Source: Zoopage sp. CT-All (Eukaryota > Zoopagomycota > Zoopagomycetes > Zoopagales > Zoopagaceae). Taken from it: DNA of 20,414 nucleotides. This document shows, in pieces, positions 8,601-17,069 of this stretch. Under the pieces are notes generated by a model, which was given only the letters and a program-made list of their open reading frames with translations, ran no database searches and was not told the DNA's origin. Each line of letters opens with the position of its first letter. Position 1 is the stretch's first letter. Location: assembly GCA_004114245.1 (NCBI GenBank), contig QZWS01000162.1, positions 1 to 20,414 of the forward strand. The letters run 5' to 3'. A program made the translations under genes and the position numbers.

Positions 8601-9825
8601 TTTTTTCGATTCTAATCCATGCTAACCTTGTTCAGATACTTTTTACTGGAAAACGTTCGTGGAATGCTCGCTTATCGCCTCGGTGGTGAGCAGGTCGGCC
8701 CGAATCGCATCATTGGGGGTATCGAGCTTGGTGTTGTCAAGTTCATTGTTCGGTCGTTGCTCACGCTTGGGTAAGTTGCTTTTTCCTCGTATGCTTCTGA
8801 TCTTTGTAGATATCAAGTGAGATTCTCACTCCAACAGGCTGGACACCATGGACTTCCTCAAAGCCGCCGGCGTCTCTTCTTTTGGGGAGTTCGTCGTGAT
8901 CTCACCCTTCCTATTTTTCCGCAGCCTTCTACGTGCTTTCCAAAGCAAGGGTCCATCGCAATCAATTTGCCGAATGGGACGGCCTATTCCACGCTGCGTC
9001 GGCTAAATGGACAAGCGCCGTTGAGCGCCATCACAGTTGGCGACGCTATTTCAGATCTTCCTGGATTCGAGTACATCGACCCCCATGCCACGTATCCCAA
9101 GCAGCCGAATGAGCGACCACGCCCGGCATCCTTTCGTCAGTATGGTGTATTTAAAGATTCCAAGTGGATAGGAGAGATGCAAATGAAATACTCGCATGCT
9201 CCTAGGAGCGAGTACCAGCGGCTTCGGCGCATTGGCACTGAGACGTTGTCCAATCATGTCGCCCGTTCGTTTAACGACTTGAATGTCGAGCGAATCATCC
9301 ACGTCGGCATGGAGCCCAAGGCAGATCATTCCAGTACGTTAAGCGCCGAGTGAACATCGAACTAATGAACGGGTAGGTCTTCCCCAGGTTCTAAAACCTT
9401 GGTGTCTATATCACGAAAACTCGGCGGCTGCACGCCACAATGGATGGAAGGGCTTGTTTGGTCGGCTGGATTTCGATGGCCACTTCCAAACGGCCCTCAC
9501 TGATATGCAGCCGATGGGCAAGCAAGGGGTGCGTCAGTTTGCGCAGCGCTCTGTAGCTGATTATGGCTAGTCTGTCATTCATCCCAACCAACGCCGAGTG
9601 CTCACAGTCCGAGAATGTGCTCGTGTTCAAGGTTTCCCAGATCGGTTTGTTTTCCACAGTCGTCGCGACGATATCAAGGATATGCACCGCCAGGTGGGCA
9701 ACGCTGTTCCGCCCCCGCTTGCGCATGCTCTTGGACGCGAGCTGGTGAATGCAGTGTTCAAGGATTACTGCAAAGCACAGAGATCCAAAGAGGTTGTAAT
9801 GGGCCAGGATAAGGACACGGTGTGA
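5661..9825 (+). CDS. DNMT1: DNMT1-type cytosine-5 DNA methyltransferase (RFTS-BAH-BAH-MTase)
   Basis: Exons: 5661-5801, 5845-5929, 5977-6352, 6400-7371, 7417-8226, 8272-8448, 8497-8595, 8636-8770, 8810-9333, 9377-9528, 9571-9825, giving 1241 aa. It transfers methyl from S-adenosylmethionine to C5 of cytosine; DNMT1 enzymes restore methylation at hemimethylated CpG after replication. Domains: disordered acidic N-terminus; replication-foci targeting domain about 118-255 ([13 protein letters not shown]); BAH1 about 390-545; BAH2 about 580-720; catalytic domain from 754. Motifs: [10 protein letters not shown] (759), IV CGPPCQGFSG with catalytic Cys854, VI ENVRG (892), VIII QSRRR (949-953), [13 protein letters not shown] (1169), [10 protein letters not shown] (about 1200). 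No CXXC zinc finger is visible. Intron 1 (5802-5844) is GC-AG. Intron 6 splits the catalytic Cys codon. All catalytic motifs are intact, so it should be active. Masc2/DIM-2-like enzymes are the alternative; the RFTS plus two BAH domains favour DNMT1. Confidence 0.93.
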
Positions 9826-9838
9826 TCATCAGCCGTAC

Positions 9839-9844
9839 AATAAA
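9839..9844 (+). terminator. AATAAA polyadenylation signal for DNMT1
   Basis: AATAAA begins 14 bp after the DNMT1 stop codon. Cleavage 10-30 nt downstream would place the DNMT1 3' end inside the last exon of the convergent BUR1 gene, so the two transcripts probably overlap in antisense. Confidence 0.5.
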
Positions 9845-9847
9845 TGT

Positions 9848-11556
9848 TTATCTCCGATGCTGGCCATTAGCCGCTGCTTTCTGCTCTCTAAACTTGCTCT
9901 TGTCGATTTCATAACTTGGCTCAAAGCGGGCCAGACTAAAATCGGATGAGCACTCGTTGAATCGAATAATATCCAACCTTTGAGGAGTTAGGATCGACTT
10001 TTCGCGCACGAAATAGTCATGCTCCAGCGACTGTTGCGCGGTAATTCGCTTGGGAGGGAACAGCGCAAGCATTTGGCTTAGTAGATCCACGGGCCAGTCG
10101 GCATTATGTACAATGTTTGACTTGATGAACTTGAGGAAATATTCCTTGATCATATTCTTTTTGTTGCCGCCAAGCTCCGAGTCGTTTAGGCCTGCATCTC
10201 GTCGGCCTTTACATTCCTCGAGTTCCCGCCAGCCAGGCCATGACACATCGTTCACAGCGCCGCAGAGCTCCCATATGAGATGCTTCTGGTGCTCGTCGTC
10301 GGCGCCCGGAAACACGGGCTTCTTCTTTATTAGCTCGCCAAAAACGCACCCGCACGACCATACATCGACTGCGGGTGTGTACTGCCGTTCGCCAAGTAGA
10401 AGTTCAGGTGCACGATACCATCGTGTGACAACGGTCGGAGTATACCTTCGATTTTGGATATGTGGCGTGTAAGGCCGAGCCAAACCAAAATCGCCGATCT
10501 TTACTACGCCGATGGGCGAGAGCAGGAGGTTGGCCATCTTGATATCTCGATGAATGATGTTATTCTGCAATGGTCAGCCCGGGGAGGGACGGCTATGGGC
10601 GTACCCGGTGAAGATACGCAATTCCTTGCATAAGTTGCCACATAATCGTCTTGATGTCGTACTCGGTGAATTCCACGCTGGGATTTTCCAGCAGGCCGGC
10701 GAGATCGGCTTTCATCTTGGGAAAGATCATATAGTAAAGGTCCTTCTCGTCGGCGTTGCTCCTGTCAGCTAGAATGTATGTCAGCATTTCGCAGCGCACA
10801 CGAATGATGCCAACCTTTGACGACGAGCATGCTTGAAAGCGGTATGATATTCCGATGGCGCAGGGCCTTCAAAATCTTGATCTCGCGGATGGTAGTGAGA
10901 GGCAAGCCGTCTTCCTCTTTGTGCATCACGATACGCTTCAGCGCCACGGGCCTTCCTGTGGGCTTGTGAATGCCTGATACGACGACGCCGAATGTTCCAA
11001 CACCAAGTCGATTGTCCTCGTTAAAAGCGATATCGGAAAGCGGCGTGGTTCCGACGAGTTCTATGCCGCCGATGCTTGAAGCAGGAAGGGAGGCTTGGTT
11101 CGGTGTGCGCGACAGCATGCGCTGTATCACCAACGCAAATTGGTCCGAAGGCGGCTGGGCAATCGCATGTTGCTTTGCTGGCTGCTGTTCGGCGAGTTGA
11201 CTCGAGCCCGGGCGCTGCGGGACCAGCAGCCCAGACCCAGGTCGGGGAATCACGGCACGATCAGCATAGTGGTAGCTTGTATTTCCAGGCTCTCGGGTTC
11301 GTTTGCGCGACAATTCACCAGTCCCATTTGGGTGAGATGACGGGGGCGGGATCGATGCTGAGGACGGGATCGCTGTTGGGACGCGTGGTGGCGGGATCAA
11401 CGTTGATGATGGTGGGGCGACCATTGCGAATCCTGGCCGAGCGCTGGCCGTCGGGGCATCATAGCTGACTATTTCGCCCTCCTCTGGCTCATCGTCGTAC
11501 TGCAAGCGTGACGGAGAGCCGTCGGGATATTCTGGTTGATGTGGGATGCTGTTCAT
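9848..11556 (-). CDS. BUR1: Bur1/Cdk9-type cyclin-dependent kinase
   Basis: Three exons on the minus strand: 11556-10815, 10768-10605, 10564-9848, with introns of 46 and 40 nt, giving 540 aa. It is the likely kinase of a P-TEFb-type complex that phosphorylates Spt5 and the RNA polymerase II C-terminal domain in elongation. About 170 N-terminal residues are Pro/Ser-rich and disordered. The kinase domain shows GVGTFGVV (185-192), ATP lysine in VALKRI (207), PLTTIRE (219-225, the cyclin-binding PITALRE/PITAIRE equivalent), HRDIKMANLLL (catalytic Asp309), DFGLAR (327-332) and YTPTVVTRWYRAPELLLG with activation-loop Thr344. The PLTTIRE helix and T-loop place it with Bur1/Cdk9 and not with Cdk1, Cdk7 or Cdk8; Cdk12-like kinases are the next alternative. 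The C-terminal tail is short. The start at 11556 is the first ATG of a long open frame. It is convergent with DNMT1, with 22 bp between stop codons. Confidence 0.88.
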
Positions 11557-12023
11557 GGCTGAATGTTGTTTGAAGAGTGGTCAAGCGACGTTTTTGTTTG
11601 AGCAGTTGCTGAGCAGTTGCTGAGTGGGGGCTGAACAGGGATCTATTAATATTGTGTGTAGCAGTAGATTGAGATGAGATGCCAGTCATAGTATGATTGT
11701 CGGCAGCACGCCAGGGTGAACTTGCCCAGTCAGCATTGTAGCCCAGTGGATGAAGTATTGCCGACGCAATGCAATTCAATGAGATGGCAGTAATTGCTGG
11801 GCCTCAAATATATTGCAGGAATAAGTTCTGCGGAATGCAATGTGTATCAGTGAGATCTATAATGAATATTCTAGAAATGCTATATACTCTTCATGCTAAC
11901 TATTGTCACATAAGGACAGCACTGCCTTGCAACTATTGCATCAATCAAACTGAAGCAGCGATAGCATTGCCAACATGAGCAAACAAGCAAATACGGTAAT
12001 TCGTAAGGCAGCCTTCGAAACCC
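11557..12023. promoter_or_regulatory. Divergent promoter region between BUR1 and the lipid-anchor gene
   Basis: 467 bp between two divergent starts. The BUR1-proximal part has a small tandem duplication (gagcagttgct twice near 11600-11625). The middle (11760-11960) is AT-rich and has a short match (11826-11857) to the small insertion family at 1560 and 1774. No convincing gene is visible. Confidence 0.4.
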
Positions 12024-13379
12024 ATGGGCAACGCACAAAGCACCTGCTACGGATGCTGCGCCCCCGTCATTTCTCTCTACAAGCCAGCCAGCGATACGCG
12101 CTGCGCAGCTCGACGGCGATGCGGCGATGCGAGTGACGAGGATGACGTGGAGGAACCCCTGCTTGTCATCCGGAGCGGCCCCGGCGGTGGCTACCTGGAT
12201 GTTGACGCGCTGGAGGAGGACACGCCGCTGAGTCCGACGCACGACATGGAATTTCAAACGATACAACCTAATTCGGGAGCAGAGATGGATGCGGATGGGC
12301 CGGGGCCGGGGCCCAAGATGGATGCTGAAGGGTTTGACAGACCCGTTCGATCGAGATCGGGCACGCTGCTGTCGCTGGTATCGGCCGCCGACCGTGTTCT
12401 ATCCACGCTATTGGGATCCAATCAAGCCAGTGGGGCTGAACGCAGTGGAGGCGCAGAGGGGGAAATGCTTCTACGAACGGCCTCGGCGCAGGACACCACC
12501 GGCGAAATAAGCTTCCTATTCTCCGAGAGCAACGCCGAAACGGACCAGGCAGAGCTATTGGACGTAAATCACATGCACTCTCAACTCCGCCGACGAATGG
12601 ACCCGGGACATGAGGGTGCAGCTATGCAGGGCTCCGCTGTCGTCAAACGCTCTCATGACTCGGCAAAGGACGCGGTGGACGTCTCCAAGCCTCCACCGTC
12701 TGCTGAGGAATGCATTGGGACTGTCCCAGAGGCATTCGAGGACGCGTCAGATGGTGATACGCGGAGAGAAGATAAGAAGAGCCCTAAGCTTCTCCAGCTT
12801 CCGCCGATTATTCCGCCACCCATGCTGGACATCCCCGAGATAGCGTCCCTGCTTGTTCCGCCAGCAACGTTGGCGCCAGAATCATCCCCGCCGCCATCTC
12901 AGCAAATCTCGCCCATGTCGTCGCCTCATTCTCCTACAGTGTCGTCATCGCGTGGCTTCGACCACGGCCGCTTGAGTGTCTCCTATCTGCCCGAGATATC
13001 CACTGATCCGCCAGGACTCGGGATTGATTTCAAGGACATGCAGCCGCCGGCAACGCCCAGGCTCTCGCATGCGATTACGCCGATGGAAAGAATACCCACG
13101 CGTGCGATGCAGGATGCGGATTTCGGCGTTCTTGGCCCCGTAGTTGGTGAGCCCAGCAGAGTGTCTGCACGTTTGGACCCAGCAAGCACTGCGGATGCGG
13201 TCCAAGGACAGCAAGCACCCGCCGTCGCAGGATATTTTGACCGGCCGGTGGCGGCAGAGCGCAATGAAAGCAACGTGTGGGCTGAGCAAAGCCGGCGGCT
13301 GGTTGCTCGACGCAGCGGGTTTGCAGAGGGGTATTTGGACACCGAGGAGAAGGGCGGTGGCAGCGAGGGCAGCGATTAG
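12024..13379 (+). CDS. Unrecognised disordered protein with predicted N-myristoyl/palmitoyl anchor
   Basis: A single-exon frame of 451 aa with CpG-rich codon use like its neighbours. The start MGNAQSTCYGCC fits N-myristoylation (Gly2, Ser6) followed by palmitoylation at Cys8, Cys11 and Cys12. An acidic stretch ending in a dileucine (DEDDVEEPLL, 38-47) follows, a layout seen on vacuolar/lysosomal or plasma-membrane anchored scaffolds such as LAMTOR1/Ego1 and Vac8. No armadillo, kinase or other fold is visible: the remainder is Ser/Pro/Asp-rich and disordered, with a PP-rich stretch at about 258-300. Related short motifs occur near both ends: GGYLDVD (55), AEGFDRPV (101), AGYFDRPV (402) and GYLDTEE (436). 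The last two thirds show no membrane segment. A membrane-tethered adaptor or signalling scaffold is a reasonable inference; no function can be named. The gene is divergent from BUR1. Confidence 0.75.
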   Translation: MGNAQSTCYGCCAPVISLYKPASDTRCAARRRCGDASDEDDVEEPLLVIRSGPGGGYLDVDALEEDTPLSPTHDMEFQTIQPNSGAEMDADGPGPGPKMDAEGFDRPVRSRSGTLLSLVSAADRVLSTLLGSNQASGAERSGGAEGEMLLRTASAQDTTGEISFLFSESNAETDQAELLDVNHMHSQLRRRMDPGHEGAAMQGSAVVKRSHDSAKDAVDVSKPPPSAEECIGTVPEAFEDASDGDTRREDKKSPKLLQLPPIIPPPMLDIPEIASLLVPPATLAPESSPPPSQQISPMSSPHSPTVSSSRGFDHGRLSVSYLPEISTDPPGLGIDFKDMQPPATPRLSHAITPMERIPTRAMQDADFGVLGPVVGEPSRVSARLDPASTADAVQGQQAPAVAGYFDRPVAAERNESNVWAEQSRRLVARRSGFAEGYLDTEEKGGGSEGSD

Positions 13380-13717
13380 TTCCGATTCTTTGTTGGCTGC
13401 TTCAGTGTCATGCAACTGTATAATAAACCATCTATCAATATGCTCAAAGCATCTGCAATCCTATTGGCCAGCATTTAAGAACTTGTTATATAATTGCTAT
13501 CTGTCCCATTATAAAGATGGCAGATGAATGTATAAGCAAGTCGTCTATCTTGGATCTCACTGCTGCTGTTGTACTTTTGAATGGCATAGTACATGGCCAT
13601 TGGTTATAATTTAATAGTATCAGCCAAGGCAAGTAACTTGGGTGTATTCTAAAATGTTTAATTATGCACCAATTTATGCTCTGGGCCGGGTCACGTGAGC
13701 TTGCTCGAAGCCACAAC
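13380..13717. other. Intergenic region: 3' end of the lipid-anchor gene and CENP-P promoter
   Basis: An AATAAA at about 13421-13426 is a likely polyadenylation signal for the upstream gene. The rest is AT-rich and nearly CpG-free (one CG near 13542) until about 13684, where composition returns to that of the genes. Confidence 0.4.
13692..13697. promoter_or_regulatory. CACGTG E-box (GTCACGTG, Cbf1/CDEI-type)
   Basis: GTCACGTG fits the RTCACRTG consensus of Cbf1-type bHLH factors. It lies 20 bp upstream of the preferred CENP-P start. A second GTCACGTG is present on the minus strand at 19274-19281, upstream of tRNA-Asn. Confidence 0.35.
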
Positions 13718-15178
13718 ATGCATCGCAGCGATGCCCGGCGCGTGCCCGCCGCTCTACGCCACAAGCACGCCAACTACAGGCCCAGTAATTTTGCCGCAAC
13801 ACATACTGGTCTCGTTTCTCCACCCGCCGATGCCGGTACGCAGCATCCGCAGGATGTGTGGCGCGAGTTTGACAAACTCCACCGACGGAGCACAGCGAGC
13901 AGACCAGCCTCTAATGGAGTCCAAGACAACCACCCGAGTGTGAACCATACCGAACGGGGCGAGGCTGGTGCTGTCACTGGCGGGGAGGATCCACGGTTGG
14001 CACAGCATTTGAAGGACAACGCACTGGAGCGGCGGCGACGACGACTCGCCGATGCTGTGGTTCGTGCCAGAGATGGTCTCGAAAATGCCCGATATAGGCT
14101 GGATCAGCTGAGTCTCGAGAAACAGAGCCGGGGAAGCATTGCAATGGTGGTCGATCAAGGAAGCGTTGATGCTGCCAAGTGCGTTCACCCTGTTAAGCTT
14201 TCGCCAATCATGCTCTATGCCATTAGAAGAAAACTGTTGGAGATGAGCAACGTCAGGTTTAAGGAGTATGCCAAGCGAGTATCCGGAAGAATCATAGCAG
14301 AGGAGGCTGGTGCCGTTGCCATGACAGCTAGGCGGAAACCTCCCGGAATCGAAGATGTTGACAAGCTTTTGGTATCCGAGCAAGTGCTATAGTGTAATTT
14401 GATTTACAATATCGATAGATAACGACACTGGAGCGATTCTCAGAGATCGTGTTTGACGAAGTTAAGCAAGTGGCTATTCCTACCGCCATGCCATCAGGAA
14501 CGGGACTGGCATGGAAGCACTGCTTGGTTGGACGTGTGCGAACAGCGCCAGATACCATGCATTTTGCGATACGGTTTCTTACACGCGATGATCGATGGAG
14601 GATTGAACATCTCTCTGTCTGGGTTCCGCATGCCGTCCGCAATGAACTAGGCCCGATTATCAAAAGGTACTTGATCGCAAACCTTATACACTAGCCGAGC
14701 CAACAATATTGCATAGGGCTGAAAAGGATAACGATCTCCCCGGATTCTTTCGTCGCTATCGAGATTATACGAAGCTCGCATTACATCGTGAAGATGCTTT
14801 CGGAAAGCTTCGAGCGGCCTTTAAAGCACAACTGCAGGATGACACATCGGGCGAAACGATGCTTGCTACTACTCTTGTTTTCGGTTCTCTGCGCCAACGA
14901 CTCGTATTATCTTGGAGGATACAGCCTGCTGTGGATAAGAACGGGGCCATGTTGATACACATGCCTTTCGTCCCTTCTGTGCGACTAGAACCGCAAATAG
15001 CTGTTGCTGGTATGATTATCAGTGCCATTCATTTTACTCCTATCCATACACCTTAGGAACTGATGAAGTACAGGAAATGACGCGAATACTACCCCAGGAG
15101 TTCCAGAACTTGGCTGCACTCCATGGTGTCGTATTTGCAGTCTCAAGCATTGTCGAGTGCTTCTTTGGTCCCGGCTGA
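13718..15178 (+). CDS. CENP-P/Ctf19-like inner kinetochore subunit
   Basis: Exons 13718-14371, 14419-14666, 14717-15009, 15057-15178 give 438 aa (introns 47, 50, 47 nt). CENP-P (yeast Ctf19) pairs with CENP-O through tandem RWD domains within the COMA/CCAN complex at centromeres. The N-terminus is basic and disordered. A coiled coil follows at about 102-140 (ERRRRRLADAVVRARDGLEN). Two RWD-like parts come after it: the first contains RWRIEHLSVWVPHAVRNEL; the second has FFRRYRDYTKLALHREDAFG, then LVLSWRIQPAVDKNG (Trp at about 366), and ends with a hydrophobic helix. The order 'FF-x-LR-x-Y, R-x-F-x-L, LVL-x-WRI, closing helix' matches my knowledge of vertebrate CENP-P. The family is very divergent, so this rests on pattern, not overall identity. 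An upstream in-frame ATG at 13664 would add 18 residues, but that part lies in AT-rich DNA before the E-box. Confidence 0.6.
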
Positions 15179-15349
15179 GGCGCTTAGCGTTCGGCAGGAG
15201 GCTGCTTGCCAGCCCGTGTGTATTAGAATTGTAACATAGTCTCTTGCTTCTGCAGATATCTCGTAATTGAAACAAGACACGTTCAAAACACAAACGATAC
15301 TGCAACCCGCCTATACCCTGCAATCTGCATATGCTAATCAGCATGGATC

Positions 15350-16880
15350 CTAGTCCGCCAGCAAGTTGGGCACTACATCCTCGTTTGGCTCCGTGAGGCT
15401 AGAAATAGAAAGTAAGCTGTGTCTGTCTCGGGGAGAAGGGATGTACCAATACTGCTTGAGCAGCGTGCACTCTCCGCCATTCTCCAGATCGATATTGTAC
15501 TGGTAGAAGTAGCCCTCAGACGTAACTACCAGTACTTGCGGCATCGTGCTATCCAAATCAGATCTGACCCCAATGAACTGACAACTGCCCACCTGCTGAT
15601 AGCAACCAAGCTTTTGAAGCCGGGACTCGAGCCCTTAATCTTCAGGCTAGCAAAATCACGAGCCGGCTCCCACATTTCTGCAAGCACATCGGGCAGGTAC
15701 CCGGCCATGCTTTTCTTCAGGACCTTGCCGTAGGAAGATCGGCTGTCGCCTTGTTTGCCCATGGCCGACTCGAAAGCGACTGGGGGAAGATCATTGGCGT
15801 TTCCGCGAGGCCCGCCGGTATGAGCCGATAGCGCGCCAGATTGCATAGCACCAGGTGCAACCAAGCGGAAGATATGTACGGTTTCCTGGTCACTGCTCAC
15901 GCAGAGCAGCGTGGACACCAGGTTGAATGTGATGCAGTGGACGCGGGCGGGATACGAGCCACGACGGAACTGAAACAGCTTGCGCGCATCCGGAATAGAG
16001 TGCACACGGACTACAGTGCCCTTTTCTGACGCGGTTGCCATCAGCGTTCCGTCGGCGTTGATGGCGATATGCGCGACTGGGGACTTGTGCGCTTGCACAA
16101 TGTTGAGGACTTGCAGGGCAAGGGCGTCAAAGATGAGCACGTCGCCGGTGTTTGTTGACCGTGGCCGACCAAAGCTGTAGTTCGCGTTGTTAGCGCTTGG
16201 TGCATCGGATGAAAAGGGCGAGAGAGGGGAGGGCGAGGGCGAGGGATAGAGAAGGAAGCAGTTCTCGCTCGACGGCGCAAGCGCGACCACAGCTATGGAC
16301 AGCGTCAAGCTGGAGCTGCAAAACGCAGTGGATACCATTGGGGTTAGGGCTTGTCTCGATCGTGTGTATGAGCTTCATATTGCTGATATCGTACACGTAA
16401 ATCTGCTCCTCGAGCACGACAACCAGCCGACGACGATTCATCTTGACAGCGAGAATGCTCGTCGGGAATGTCAGCTCGCAAATCACAGTGTTCCTCTGGG
16501 CAGATTAAGCGGAGCATTCAGGGGCTGCCAGACGAACCTTGGTGTTGGTTATCTGCAGCCGACGCGGGGAAAACCCGGCCTGCTCGCCGGCGCCGACCAA
16601 AGCAACAAGCGACGTGCAGAACAGCATTTCGACAATTCCCATTCCGCCTTCATCTAGGCAAGTTCAGCCGGATTGGGGGGCATGCCGATTGCCGTACTCT
16701 TGGACAGGCATTTGCCGAACGGCTCGCAGTTGTAGATCTTGAAGCCCTGCCGCGTTCCCACCGACAAACAGCTGGGCGGCCCATGAGGCATAGAGAGCAT
16801 CGGCTGCACCGAACATACCTAAAGTCCTGATTGAAGTTGACAAAGAGAATATCGCTGTCGAGCTGATGTGAAACGTTCAT
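15350..16880 (-). CDS. ATG18: PROPPIN, Atg18-type phosphoinositide-binding WD-repeat protein
   Basis: Six exons on the minus strand: 16880-16819, 16771-16698, 16653-16538, 16495-16336, 16292-15593, 15548-15350, giving 436 aa. PROPPINs are seven-bladed propellers that bind PtdIns3P and PtdIns(3,5)P2 and act in autophagy and at the vacuole, with Atg2 as partner. Diagnostic features are the early blades (NFNQDFSCLSVGT, GIVEMLF), the conserved stretch [29 protein letters not shown]-like [25 protein letters not shown], and [13 protein letters not shown] with the lipid-binding FRRG at about 246-249. The end [20 protein letters not shown] is the last blade. A Ser/Pro-rich insertion lies at about 155-183 and a long loop, presumably the membrane-inserting 6CD loop, after blade 5. 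The profile favours Atg18 over Atg21/Hsv2. It is convergent with the CENP-P-like gene, 171 bp apart. Confidence 0.9.
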
Positions 16881-17069
16881 TGAATGGGAGGCGCTGCGTC
16901 ATGACTGTTGTTCTTCCCAATCACAAACGCAACTTTGCTAGCAGCACTGTGATTCTCCTGCTCCTCTGCAATAATGTGACAGTCACTCTTCCAACAGCAC
17001 CTTGTGAATGATTGAGCATGGAACAAAGCTATTTGAACTAATACAACCACTACGTCTATTGGGCGGTGC
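16881..17069. promoter_or_regulatory. Promoter region of ATG18 / 3' end of the bZIP gene
   Basis: 189 bp between two tandem minus-strand genes. It must hold the ATG18 promoter and the bZIP transcript end. No clear TATA box or polyadenylation hexamer stands out. Confidence 0.35.

Noticed and set aside
11760-11980. A small gene in the AT-rich BUR1 upstream region
   Set aside because: The short frames lack support, and part of the sequence resembles the small insertion family at 1560/1774; most likely promoter and repeat remnant.
12945-13415. 156-codon minus-strand frame within the lipid-anchor gene
   Set aside because: Antisense of a continuous 451-codon frame with a convincing lipidation start; no domain.
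13754-14383. 209-codon minus-strand frame opposite the CENP-P-like exon 1
   Set aside because: The plus strand has a coiled coil and splices in phase to recognisable RWD-like parts; the antisense frame has no domain and no continuation.
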